32,686 nucleotides of DNA from Devosia geojensis (lineage in GTDB: Bacteria; Pseudomonadota; Alphaproteobacteria; Rhizobiales; Devosiaceae): the NCBI RefSeq assembly GCF_000969415.1, contig NZ_JZEX01000055.1, positions 1 through 32,686 of the forward strand, read 5' to 3'. Both the position numbers and the translations under genes were made by a program. Shown piece by piece: positions 23,196-31,312 of the stretch. Below the pieces are notes generated by a model. It was given only the letters and a program-made list of their open reading frames with translations. It was not told where the DNA came from and ran no database searches. Numbering within the stretch: the first letter of the stretch is position 1; the number at the start of each line of letters is the position of its first letter.

Positions 23196-24194
23196 ATGAG
23201 CGCAGGAACCCAGTTCGCGGCTGCGGCGGGCGCGGCGGTGGCGCTGCCGGCGCGGATCGTCGAACCCTTCATGTACGGGTTGCAGAGGCTTCTCGGCATC
23301 AAGCGGATGCCCTGGGTGTTCCTGGTGCCGAACCTCACCGCAGTGGTGCTCTTCGCGCTGCTGCCGGTCTTCATCAACATCTTCTATTCGGTCAGCGGCA
23401 GCGACCGGCTCTATCCGTGGGACAGGCCGGTGGTCGGCGGAGCGAACTACGCCACGCTCTTCGACTGCGACAATTTCCTCGATCCCTCGACCTGCTCGCG
23501 CGACCTCTTCTGGCGGGCGCTGGGCAATACCCTCGTCTTCGTGCCGGTGCAGGTGACGGCGATGATCGTCATCGCTCTTCTCACGGCCATCTGCCTCAAT
23601 CGCGACATCCGCGGGCGCGGGTTCTTCCGCGGGATTTTCTTCTTTCCGGTGATGCTGTCGCCGGTCGTTGTGGCGCTGACCTGGCAGTGGATCCTGCAGC
23701 GCAACGGCGCCCTCAACGGCTTGATCTCGTCGGCCGGGCTGACGCCGGTCAACTGGCTGGTCTTTCCCAACACCGCCTTCTTCTGGTCGGTGTTCGTGAC
23801 CGTTTGGGCGCATATGGGGTTCTACACGATCATCCTGCTCGCCGGGTTGCAGTCCATTCCGCGCGATGTCTACGAAGCGGCCAAGATGGACAGCGCCACG
23901 CCCTGGCGCGCCTTCACCCGCATCACGCTGCCGCTGTTGAAGCCCGTGCTGCTCGTCGTCTTCATCCTTGCGGTCATCCGCTCGGTGCAGACGTTCGACG
24001 AGCTTTACGTCCTGACCGGCGGCGGGCCGGGCTCGGCGACGATGCTGATGGTTCAGTACATCTACGAGGTCGGCTTTGCCGCCCAACCGCGCAATTTCGG
24101 TCTCGCCGCGGCGGCTTCACTGCTGCTGGGTGTTGCGCTCCTCATCTTCACGGCAATCCAGATGCGCATCTCGCGGGGAGGCAAGGATGACTGA
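23196..24194 (+). CDS. Sugar ABC transporter, inner-membrane permease (MalF/UgpA type)
   Basis: A 332-residue permease of the binding-protein-dependent transport family. After a soluble N-terminus of about 40 residues the first helix is VFLVPNLTAVVLFALLPVF; four to five more helices follow. The EAA loop that docks with the ATPase is VYEAAKMDSATPWRAFTRI near residue 225, followed by TLPLLKPVLLVVFI. The segment LTGGGPGSATMLMVQYIYEVGF is typical of MalF/UgpA partners. The loop between helices 1 and 2 carries two cysteines (FDCDN, STCSR). ATG 23196 has AGGAGGA 5 bases upstream. It overlaps the second permease gene by 8 bases, so the two are translationally coupled. Confidence 0.92.
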   Translation: MSAGTQFAAAAGAAVALPARIVEPFMYGLQRLLGIKRMPWVFLVPNLTAVVLFALLPVFINIFYSVSGSDRLYPWDRPVVGGANYATLFDCDNFLDPSTCSRDLFWRALGNTLVFVPVQVTAMIVIALLTAICLNRDIRGRGFFRGIFFFPVMLSPVVVALTWQWILQRNGALNGLISSAGLTPVNWLVFPNTAFFWSVFVTVWAHMGFYTIILLAGLQSIPRDVYEAAKMDSATPWRAFTRITLPLLKPVLLVVFILAVIRSVQTFDELYVLTGGGPGSATMLMVQYIYEVGFAAQPRNFGLAAAASLLLGVALLIFTAIQMRISRGGKDD

Positions 24195-25275
24195 GGCGAG
24201 CATGAGCAAGACCGATATGTCGATCTCGGATTTTCTGACCCGTCGCCGCCGGCGCGGACGGTTCGGCTGGACCGACGGGCTGACCTACGCCTACCTGCTG
24301 CTGGGCCTCGTAGTGATGTTCGCGCCGGTGCTCTGGGTTGTCATCTCCTCGTTGAAGACTCCGGCCAATCTCGCGGAATTCCCGCCGACGCTGCTGCCCT
24401 ACTCGTCAGAGACCGTGGTGGTCGAAGGATTCGACCAGCCGCTGGCCCTTTTCGACGTCGTCGGGGAGGACGGGGAGACGCGCAGGCTCGCGCAGATCCG
24501 GCGGGTGGGCATACAGGCGCAGATGATCGATCCGGCCGACCCGGAGGCGGGTCGGGTCTTGGTGCCCGTGGAGACCGCAACGCCGGTGCGGCGCGTCTAT
24601 CTCGCGTTCGAGAACTACACCAATCTCCTTGCCAGCTCGGGCAACGACCTCTGGCGATACGTCTTCAACAGCCTGTTCATCACGGTGGTGGCGACCCTCA
24701 TCACGCTGGTGATGAACTCCATGGCGGCGTTCGCGCTCTCCAAGTACCGCTTCCGCGGCTCGAACGTGGCGCTGGTCTCGATCCTCGCCACCCTGATGAT
24801 CCCGGCGACCGTGGTGCTGGTGCCGACCTACATGATCGTCGCGCAGCTCGGGCTCGTCGGCAACCTCTGGGGGGTGATCCTGCCGACGGTGGCGACGCCC
24901 ACCGGCGTGTTCCTTCTGCGCCAGTACATGCTGACTATCCCCGACGAACTGGTCGAGGCGGCGCGCATGGATCATGCCAGCGAGTGGCGAATCTTCTGGA
25001 AGATCATCCTGCCGCTCTCCTCGCCGGCCCTGGCGGTGGTGGCGATCTTCTCGATCCTGTCGCGCTGGAACGACTTCCTGCTGCCGCTCGTCGTGCTGAC
25101 GCGGCGCGAGTCCTACACGCTGCAACTGGCGCTCGCCTCGTTCCAGACCGAGTACGGCATCCGCTACGAGATCCTGCTCGCCATGACGACGCTGACGGCC
25201 TTGCCGCTCGCCTGCGCCTTCATCTTCCTCCAGCGCTACATCACCACCGGCATCGCCTCGACGGGCATCAAATAG
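24187..25275 (+). CDS. Sugar ABC transporter, second permease (MalG/UgpE type) with long periplasmic insert
   Basis: A 362-residue permease, about 80 residues longer than usual for this partner. Helix 1 is at about 32-53, then a hydrophilic stretch of about 60 extra residues (about 75-138, rich in Val, Glu, Asp and Pro, including [18 protein letters not shown]) precedes the FENYTNLL segment that normally follows helix 1. Later helices are standard, with the EAA loop [20 protein letters not shown] near residues 256-275 and the C-terminal helix [13 protein letters not shown]. The insert should lie on the periplasmic side and may touch the binding protein. ATG 24187 has GGGAGG about 6 bases upstream and overlaps the preceding gene; the frame is open to 24076 but that is a shadow. 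Confidence 0.9.
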   Translation: MTEASMSKTDMSISDFLTRRRRRGRFGWTDGLTYAYLLLGLVVMFAPVLWVVISSLKTPANLAEFPPTLLPYSSETVVVEGFDQPLALFDVVGEDGETRRLAQIRRVGIQAQMIDPADPEAGRVLVPVETATPVRRVYLAFENYTNLLASSGNDLWRYVFNSLFITVVATLITLVMNSMAAFALSKYRFRGSNVALVSILATLMIPATVVLVPTYMIVAQLGLVGNLWGVILPTVATPTGVFLLRQYMLTIPDELVEAARMDHASEWRIFWKIILPLSSPALAVVAIFSILSRWNDFLLPLVVLTRRESYTLQLALASFQTEYGIRYEILLAMTTLTALPLACAFIFLQRYITTGIASTGIK

Positions 25276-25286
25276 AGTTCAACGAC

Positions 25287-26366
25287 ATGGCCAGTCTCAC
25301 CCTCGAGAACATCAAGAAATCCTTTGGGGCGGTCGACGTCATTCCCGGCGTCGACCTCAAGATCGATGACGGCGAGTTCGTCGTCTTCGTCGGGCCCTCG
25401 GGGTGCGGGAAGTCGACGCTGCTGCGCCTTATCGCCGGGCTCGAGGACGTGACGGACGGGGATATCCGGATCGACGCCGACAGCGTCGCCCATACGCCCG
25501 CCGCCGACCGGGGTGTGGCGATGGTCTTCCAGTCCTATGCGCTCTACCCGCACATGACCGTGCGCGAGAACCTCTCCTTCGGGCTCGAGAACATCCGCAT
25601 GGCCAAACCCGAGATCTCGCGGCGGGTTTCGGAGGCGGCGCGGCTGTTGCAGATCGAGCAGCTGCTGGAGCGGCGCCCGAAGCAGCTTTCCGGCGGGCAG
25701 CGCCAGCGCGTCGCCATCGGGCGGGCGATCACGCGCGACCCGAAGATATTTCTTTTCGACGAGCCGCTCTCCAATCTCGATGCGGAACTGCGCGTGCTGA
25801 TGCGCGTCGAGATCACCAAGCTGCATGAGCGGCTCGGCAACACCATGATCTATGTGACGCACGACCAGATCGAGGCCATGACGATGGCCGACAAGATCGT
25901 GGTGCTGAGGAAGGGCGTGATCGAGCAGGTGGGGGCGCCCCTCGAGCTCTACAACCATCCCAAGAACCTCTTCGTCGCCGGTTTTATCGGCTCCCCGCGT
26001 ATGAACTTCGTCGAGGGGCGGATCGATGCCGTGGGTGAGGGAGCCGTTACATTCGCGGCCGACGGGTTGCCGCCGTTGGTGCTCGAGGGGGCCATCGAAG
26101 GCGCGAATATCGGCGCGGCGGTGACGCTCGGGGTGCGGCCCGAGGACTTCCTCGTCACCGACAAGGGCTGGCCGGCGACGGTCAGCGTTGCCGAGCAGTA
26201 TGGTGCGAGCAGCTACCTGCATTGCGCATTGCCGGGAGATCGTCCGGTGCTGATCCACGAGCCCGGGCAGAGCAAGGCGGGCCGCGGCGATGTCATCCAT
26301 GTTGCCCCGCCTGCCGGGCGCTGGCACCTGTTCGACGCCGACGGGCTCGCTTTGCGCAAGGCCTGA
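25287..26366 (+). CDS. Sugar ABC transporter, ATP-binding subunit (MalK/UgpC type)
   Basis: A 359-residue ATPase. The nucleotide-binding domain has Walker [10 protein letters not shown] at about 36-44, the Q-loop [11 protein letters not shown] near 81-91, the signature LSGGQRQR at 134-141, Walker B IFLFDEP at 154-160, the D-loop SNLDAELR and the switch histidine of THDQIEAM at 192. A TOBE/OB-fold regulatory domain fills about 240-359, including GVRPEDF, as in MalK. It energises the two permeases, presumably at the inner membrane. The start ATG 25287 begins the conserved first strand; its ribosome site (TAGAGTT) is weak, so translation may depend on coupling with the permease 11 bases upstream. 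It is followed 5 bases later by uxuA. Confidence 0.93.
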   Translation: MASLTLENIKKSFGAVDVIPGVDLKIDDGEFVVFVGPSGCGKSTLLRLIAGLEDVTDGDIRIDADSVAHTPAADRGVAMVFQSYALYPHMTVRENLSFGLENIRMAKPEISRRVSEAARLLQIEQLLERRPKQLSGGQRQRVAIGRAITRDPKIFLFDEPLSNLDAELRVLMRVEITKLHERLGNTMIYVTHDQIEAMTMADKIVVLRKGVIEQVGAPLELYNHPKNLFVAGFIGSPRMNFVEGRIDAVGEGAVTFAADGLPPLVLEGAIEGANIGAAVTLGVRPEDFLVTDKGWPATVSVAEQYGASSYLHCALPGDRPVLIHEPGQSKAGRGDVIHVAPPAGRWHLFDADGLALRKA

Positions 26367-26371
26367 TCGCC

Positions 26372-27586
26372 ATGATTGAAACCTGGCGCTGGTTCGGCCC
26401 GCGCGATGTCACCACGATCGCTAATGTGATGCAGACGGGCGCGCAGGGCATCGTCTCGGCGCTCCATCATCTGCCGGACGGGGCCGTCTGGACGGCCGGG
26501 GAAATCGGCAAGCGCCAGGAGCAGGTCCGGTTCACCGCCGAGGAGCGGGCTTCGGGGCTCGAATGGCTGGTGGTCGAGAGCCTGCCGGTTTCCGAGGACA
26601 TCAAGCGGCAGACCGGCGAGTGGAAGGCCCATCTGGCCCACTATCGGCAGAGCCTCGAAAACCTCGCGGCTGCGGGCATCGAGACTGTCTGCTACAACTT
26701 CATGCCGGTCATCGACTGGACGCGCACGCAGCTCGCCTGGCAGGTGCCGCATGGCGGCTACTGCATGCGGTTCGACGCCGTCGATTTCGCCGTGTTCGAT
26801 ATTCACCTGCTGAAGCGCAAAGGCGCGCTGGGGGACGTGCCGCCGGAAGTCGCAGAGGCGGCTGATCGCCGGCACCGGGACATGAGCGAGGCGGAGAAGG
26901 CGGCGATTGCCGCGAGCGTCCTTGCGGGGCTGCCGGGAGCGGCGGACGTGCTCTCGCTCGATACGGTGCAATTCCATCTCGACAAGTATGGCGAGATCGA
27001 CGCGGAGCGGCTGCGCCGGCATCTCTTTGCCTTCCTCGAGGAGGTGGTGCCGACGGCCGAGCGGCTGGGACTGCGGCTCTGCTGCCACCCGGACGATCCG
27101 CCGTTCCCGCTGATGGGTCTGCCGAGGATCATGTCGACAGAGGCAGACTACAGGGTCGTGCTCGACCATATCCCGTCGCCCGCCAACGGCATGACGCTTT
27201 GCTCGGGAGCGCTCGGCGCGCGGCCGGACAACGATCTGCCGGGCATCATGCGCCGGTTGGGGGGCCGGGTGCATTTCATCCATTTGCGCAACGTCAAGCT
27301 CGAAGGCCGCGAAGTCGGTTCCTCGTTCTACGAGTGCGAGCACCTGGAGGGCAGCGTCGACATGGCGGCGCTGGTCGATGCCATTGTCGATGAGGAGCGG
27401 CGGCGTAAGGCCGAAGGGCGCCCCGACCATTCCATCCCCATGCGTCCGGACCATGGGCAGGACATCCTCGACGACATCGGGCGCGGCGCGCAGCCGGGAT
27501 ATCCGCTCATCGGACGGCTGAAGGGCCTGGCGGAGTTGCGCGGGCTCTTCCGGGCGACCGAGAGATTCAAGGACGTACCGGCGTAA
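26372..27586 (+). CDS. uxuA: Mannonate dehydratase (UxuA)
   Basis: A 404-residue enzyme converting D-mannonate to 2-keto-3-deoxy-D-gluconate and water, using a divalent metal in a TIM barrel. Evidence is MIETWRWFGPRD at the start, GIVSALHHLPDGAVW, WLVVESLPVSEDIK, CYNFMPVIDWTRT and CCHPDDPPFPLMGLPR at about 237-252, whose His239 and Asp241 lie in the metal site region, then HFIHLRNVK and the MRPDHGQDIL near the C-terminus. Length is close to the usual 394. ATG 26372 is 5 bases after the ATPase stop; no clear ribosome site, so coupling is likely. As last gene of the transporter operon it shows that the imported sugar is broken down through mannonate. Confidence 0.93.
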   Translation: MIETWRWFGPRDVTTIANVMQTGAQGIVSALHHLPDGAVWTAGEIGKRQEQVRFTAEERASGLEWLVVESLPVSEDIKRQTGEWKAHLAHYRQSLENLAAAGIETVCYNFMPVIDWTRTQLAWQVPHGGYCMRFDAVDFAVFDIHLLKRKGALGDVPPEVAEAADRRHRDMSEAEKAAIAASVLAGLPGAADVLSLDTVQFHLDKYGEIDAERLRRHLFAFLEEVVPTAERLGLRLCCHPDDPPFPLMGLPRIMSTEADYRVVLDHIPSPANGMTLCSGALGARPDNDLPGIMRRLGGRVHFIHLRNVKLEGREVGSSFYECEHLEGSVDMAALVDAIVDEERRRKAEGRPDHSIPMRPDHGQDILDDIGRGAQPGYPLIGRLKGLAELRGLFRATERFKDVPA

Positions 27587-27645
27587 CCGCCATAGCCACG
27601 TTCGCGCGATGCGATATTATGCCGGCGCCCGAAGGGGAGGCCAGC

Positions 27646-28803
27646 ATGCGCAAGCGGACCGTTCTTCTCACCCTCGCAGCCATCGTGCTCGTGGCGCTCG
27701 TCGCCACGCCCATCCTGCTGGCGCCGGGCGAGGCGGCGACGCAGGCCGAGCCCGCTCCACCCGTCGATGAAGCCGAGCAGGCGCAGATCATCGCGGCGAT
27801 GGCGCCACCCAAGCGCGAGCGGCCGGTGATCGCGATTGCAACGTTCAATCCGGGAACGGAAGTCTCGGATTTCCTCTCGGCCTATGGCGTGCTCGCGCGG
27901 TCCGGCGTCGCCGAGGTGACGGTGGTGGCCGAGAAGGACGAGCGGGTGCGGCTTTATCCCAGCCTCTCCATCGATCCGCAGGAGACGATGGCGGCATTCG
28001 ACGCGCGTTATCCGGAGGGCGCCGACTACGTCGTCGTGCCGGCGATGGACCCGGGCGCGGACCCCTTCATCGCCGAGTGGATCGTCGCGCAGCACGAGAA
28101 GGGCGCCAAGATCATCTCGATCTGCAACGGCTCGCGCATGATCGGCACGGCGGGCCTGCTCGATGGACGGCGGGCGACCGGCCACTGGAGCGCGGCCAAG
28201 GAACTGCGCGACAAGTACCCGACCATGGAATGGGTGCCGGACCGGCGCTACGTGATCGACGATGGGGTCGCGACCTCGACGGGCATCACCGCCAACATCC
28301 CGATCATGATCGCGCTGGTCGAAGCCATCGGCGGACGGGAGGCGGCCGAGCGGGTGGCGGGGGAGCTCGGCGTGGCCAACTGGGACGCACGGCATAACTC
28401 GTCGGCGTTCGGCCTCAACCTGGAGCATATGAAGACGTTCGTGCGTAACAATGTCAGTTTCTGGCGGCAGGAGAAGGTGGGCATTCCGCTCGAAGACGGC
28501 GTCGACGAAGTGGCACTGGGCTTCCTGGTCGATGCCTATTCGCGCACCGAGCTTGCCAGTGTGGTGGCGGTCTCGGCCGGCGGCGAACCGGTGCGCAGCC
28601 TCGGCGGCCTCACGATCTATCCGGATGCCGCCGCGGAGACTGCGAATGTCGACGAGATGCTCGACGCTCCGCCCTCCGAAGCGCCCGCAGCGCTCCTCGA
28701 AGCCGAGTTGCCGCGCATCGCCGAACGCTACGACCGGCAGACGGCCGGGATCGTCGCGCTGGTGATGGAATATCCATGGACGGCGGGGCAGGCCAGCCGG
28801 TAA
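27646..28803 (+). CDS. Membrane-anchored or secreted DJ-1/PfpI-domain protein (385 aa)
   Basis: Residues 6-30 form a signal peptide or membrane anchor, followed by an alanine/proline/glutamate linker. From about 57 to 255 there is a DJ-1/PfpI (class I glutamine amidotransferase-like) domain: RPVIAIATFNPGTEVSDFLSAYGVL, DYVVVPAMD, and the nucleophile elbow IISICNGSRMIGTAGLLDGRRATGHW with Cys160 and His180. This resembles the ligand domain of GlxA/FtrA-type AraC regulators, but the DNA-binding domain is missing and the protein would be outside the cytoplasm. The C-terminal 130 residues form a second region (WRQEKVGIPL, LGFLVDAYSRTELASVVAV, SLGGLTIYPDA) possibly a duplicated, degenerate domain. 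Substrate unknown. ATG 27646 follows GGGGAGG by 5 bases. Confidence 0.82.
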   Translation: MRKRTVLLTLAAIVLVALVATPILLAPGEAATQAEPAPPVDEAEQAQIIAAMAPPKRERPVIAIATFNPGTEVSDFLSAYGVLARSGVAEVTVVAEKDERVRLYPSLSIDPQETMAAFDARYPEGADYVVVPAMDPGADPFIAEWIVAQHEKGAKIISICNGSRMIGTAGLLDGRRATGHWSAAKELRDKYPTMEWVPDRRYVIDDGVATSTGITANIPIMIALVEAIGGREAAERVAGELGVANWDARHNSSAFGLNLEHMKTFVRNNVSFWRQEKVGIPLEDGVDEVALGFLVDAYSRTELASVVAVSAGGEPVRSLGGLTIYPDAAAETANVDEMLDAPPSEAPAALLEAELPRIAERYDRQTAGIVALVMEYPWTAGQASR

Positions 28804-28843
28804 GCCCGGCTATTTTGCCTTCATATCTTTACTTTGGAAATAT

Positions 28844-28919
28844 TGGTGGGCCCACCAGGACTCGAACCTGGAACCAGACCGTTATGAGCGGTCGGCTCTA
28901 ACCATTGAGCTATAGGCCC
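28844..28919 (-). tRNA. tRNA-Ile2 (anticodon CAT, lysidine type)
   Basis: Reading leftward, a complete 76-base cloverleaf with encoded CCA: acceptor GGGCCTA pairing with TGGGCCC, D-arm GCTCAATGGTTAGAGC, anticodon stem GACCG/CGGTC with loop CTCATAA (anticodon CAT), and the T-arm CAGG TTCGAGT CCTG. A CAT anticodon could be Met or Ile2; the C4-G69 and C5-G68 pairs required by TilS in E. coli are present, and G1 plus the non-initiator acceptor favour Ile2 over elongator Met. Elongator Met cannot be fully excluded. It sits between the DJ-1 gene and the phosphomannomutase gene, on the opposite strand. Confidence 0.88.
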
Positions 28920-29053
28920 ATCGTTCGCCTCCATAGCAGGATGATGCCGATGCGCAAAGGGGCCAAGGGTGCACCGAACGGGGTTGCCGGCCGTTTTGTC
29001 CCTGTCATATCACTCTGCCATGCGCCCCCACGGGCACCAACGCGGAGACAGGT

Positions 29054-30475
29054 ATGACGGCGGGAAGCCTCAAGTTCGGCACGAGCGGATTGCGCGGGCT
29101 GGTCACGGATCTTCAGGGCGAGGCGGCCCGGCGGTATACGGCGGCGTTCCTCGCGCATCTGGCGGAGACGGGCGCGACCGGCAGCGGGCGCGTCTATATC
29201 GGGCGCGACATGCGCCCGAGCAGCCCTGCCATCGTCGCCGACTGCGCGGCCGCCATCGCGGCAGCGGGGCTGGAGCCGGTCGACTGCGGGGTGCTGCCGA
29301 CGCCGGCGCTGGCGCTCCATGCCATGGCAGGGAAGGGCGCGGCGATCATGGTCACCGGCAGCCATATTCCGGCGGACCGCAATGGGCTGAAGTTCTATCT
29401 GCCGACCGGTGAGATCGGGAAGGCCGACGAGGCCGGCATCACCGCCGCGCTTGCCGGGGCGAAGGCCACGGAAGGCGAGGGGCGGGCACAGGACGAATCG
29501 CAGGCGGCGGCGCAGCGTTATTTCGAGCGTTATGCGGGGCTGCTGCCGGCGGAGGCGCTCGCCGGATGGCGCGTCGGCGTCTTCGAGCATTCGACGGTAG
29601 CGCGTGCGGTTCTGGCGGACGTCCTCGCTGCGTTCGGCGCCGAGGTGGTGCCGCTGGGGCGCGTGGAGGGGTTCGTGGCGGTCGATACGGAAGCCTTCAA
29701 CGACGCAGTCTTTGCGCCGCTCGCCGGGTGGGTGCGCGAGCGCGGGCTCGATGCGATCGTCTCGGCGGACGGTGACGGCGACCGGCCGCTGGTGATGGAT
29801 GGGCAGGGGCAGTTCGTGCGCGGCGACGTGCTGGGGCTGCTGACGGCGCGGTTCCTAGGGGCGGACGCGGTGGTGACGCCGGTGACCTCCAACTCGGCCA
29901 TAGAGCGCACCGGGTATTTCGATGAGGTGCGGCGCACGCGGGTCGGTTCGCCCTTCGTGATCGCCGGGATGGAAGAGGCGCTGGCGGCAGGGGCGCGGAG
30001 GGTGGTCGGGTTCGAGGCGAATGGCGGAACGCTGCTGGGAAGCGACGTTGCCGTTGAGGGCGCGAGCCTCCCGGCGTTGCCGACGCGGGATGCGGTTCTG
30101 CCGATCCTTGCCGTTTTGGCGCTGAGTTCGGCGGAGGGGGTAAGCGTTGCCGACCTCGTCGCGGCCCTGCCGGTGCGACCGGCGCTCAGCGATCGGCTCG
30201 AGCACGTGGCGCAGGAGAGGACGGCGATGCTGCTCCGGCGGCTGCGGGAGGAACCGGGTTTCGCCGACGGTTTCTTCGCCGAGCAGGGGCGGATCGAACG
30301 GGTTTCGGAGATAGACGGACTGCAGTTCATCCTCGCGAGCGGTGACATGGTGCACTATCGGCCTTCGGGAAATGCACCCGAGATGCGCTGCTATGTCGAG
30401 GGCACGACGCCCGGACGCGCGGCGGAGCTGCTGGCCTGGGGGCTCAAGGTCGCAGAGGCGGCGGTTCGTTCGTAG
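29054..30475 (+). CDS. Phosphomannomutase / phosphoglucomutase family enzyme
   Basis: A 473-residue alpha-D-phosphohexomutase. Domain 1 opens with KFGTSGLRGLV; the phosphoserine loop is MVTGSHIPADRNGLKFY at about 99-115 with catalytic Ser103 (TGSHIP in place of the common TASHNP, a variant I know from alphaproteobacterial phosphomannomutases); the metal loop DGDGDRP lies near 239-245; the sugar-binding GFEANGG is near 325; and the phosphate-binding loop YRPSGNAPEMR is near 435-445. It interconverts mannose-6-phosphate and mannose-1-phosphate, feeding GDP-mannose or similar. It is not in the exo operon; ATG 29054 has GGAG about 7 bases upstream. It is convergent with the LysE gene, separated by one base. 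Confidence 0.9.
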   Translation: MTAGSLKFGTSGLRGLVTDLQGEAARRYTAAFLAHLAETGATGSGRVYIGRDMRPSSPAIVADCAAAIAAAGLEPVDCGVLPTPALALHAMAGKGAAIMVTGSHIPADRNGLKFYLPTGEIGKADEAGITAALAGAKATEGEGRAQDESQAAAQRYFERYAGLLPAEALAGWRVGVFEHSTVARAVLADVLAAFGAEVVPLGRVEGFVAVDTEAFNDAVFAPLAGWVRERGLDAIVSADGDGDRPLVMDGQGQFVRGDVLGLLTARFLGADAVVTPVTSNSAIERTGYFDEVRRTRVGSPFVIAGMEEALAAGARRVVGFEANGGTLLGSDVAVEGASLPALPTRDAVLPILAVLALSSAEGVSVADLVAALPVRPALSDRLEHVAQERTAMLLRRLREEPGFADGFFAEQGRIERVSEIDGLQFILASGDMVHYRPSGNAPEMRCYVEGTTPGRAAELLAWGLKVAEAAVRS

Positions 30476-30476
30476 C

Positions 30477-31088
30477 TCAGTGCTGCCAGACGACGAGACC
30501 GGCGGCGGTGGCCATCATGGCGCCGGCGGTCTTGTTGAGGCGGCCGAGGGCGCGGGGGCTCTTGAGCATCTCGCGCGCCGTTGCGGCCAGCCATGCATAG
30601 CCGCAGCCGATGGCGAGGAGTACGACCACCACGATCGCGGTCAGTTCGGCGAAGGCGACCGGGTTCATCCGGTCGAGCGGGATGACCGTCGGCAGGATGG
30701 CGAGGTAGAAGACGATGGTCTTGGGGTTGCCGAGGGTCAGCGAGAGGCCGGCAAGGAAGGTCTTCCAGCCGGGCTCGCTCTTGGGCTTCAGGCGCTCCGA
30801 GCCCGGCCGCGCCGTCCAGAACTGCCAGGCGATGTAGAGCAGGTACGCCGCGCCCGCCCAGCGGATGATGGTGAACACCGGCCCGAAATGGGTGGCGATG
30901 GCTGCAAGGCCGAAGACCACGAAGACGAAGTAGACGAGGTCGCCGGCAAGGATGCCGAGCACCATCGGGAACGCGCCCTTGAACCCGCCGCCCAGCGCCC
31001 GCGCGACGACGGCGGCGACACCCGGCCCCGGCACCAGCACGGCGATGGCGTAGGCGACGGTGAAGGTGGCGAGGGTGAAGAGGTCCAT
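30477..31088 (-). CDS. LysE/RhtB family amino-acid exporter
   Basis: A 203-residue inner-membrane protein with about six helices. The diagnostic N-terminal VLVPGPGVAAVVARALGGGFKGA lies at about 18-40 and the second-half LGNPKTIVFYLAILP at about 126-140, both hallmarks of the LysE/RhtB translocators. These export amino acids, homoserine lactones or related compounds by proton exchange; the substrate is not readable. The ATG at 31088 starts the first helix; the frame runs open far upstream (to 32399) but that is read-through across another gene and repeats. The ribosome site is weak. Its stop codon lies one base from that of the phosphomannomutase gene. Confidence 0.88.
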   Translation of the reverse strand: MDLFTLATFTVAYAIAVLVPGPGVAAVVARALGGGFKGAFPMVLGILAGDLVYFVFVVFGLAAIATHFGPVFTIIRWAGAAYLLYIAWQFWTARPGSERLKPKSEPGWKTFLAGLSLTLGNPKTIVFYLAILPTVIPLDRMNPVAFAELTAIVVVVLLAIGCGYAWLAATAREMLKSPRALGRLNKTAGAMMATAAGLVVWQH

Positions 31089-31163
31089 GGCGAGGTACTC
31101 GAATGGCGGGCGGCGAGAATAGCTCTTCCGGCGGACGATGGGTAGTGGGACCGAGGCGAGACA

Positions 31164-31278
31164 CCCCCCTCCCAACCTCCCCCGCAAGGGGGGAGGTGCC
31201 GCATCGTGCTCGTGGCACCATCTTGCCCAATCCACCGCACCAGCACCTCCCCCCTTGCGGGGGAGGTTGGGAGGGGGG
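31164..31278. repeat. 36-bp perfect inverted repeat between LysE and nucleoside hydrolase genes
   Basis: The arm at 31164-31199 is the exact reverse complement of the arm at 31243-31278, with a 43-base spacer. Each arm is built of C-rich and G-rich tracts (CCTCCCAACCTCCCCC, then GGGGGGAGG) and can also fold on itself. It lies downstream of the nucleoside hydrolase gene and upstream of the LysE gene, both on the minus strand. Such C-rich/G-rich mosaic repeats are frequent in Hyphomicrobiales genomes; it may end the nucleoside hydrolase transcript. Confidence 0.8.
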
Positions 31279-31312
31279 ATGCATCGACCAGCCGCACATG
31301 GCCGGCCCCTTC

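Noticed and set aside
28844..28919. Initiator tRNA-fMet
   Set aside because: The acceptor stem starts with a G-C pair and the anticodon stem lacks three consecutive G-C pairs, so it is not an initiator; Ile2 fits better.
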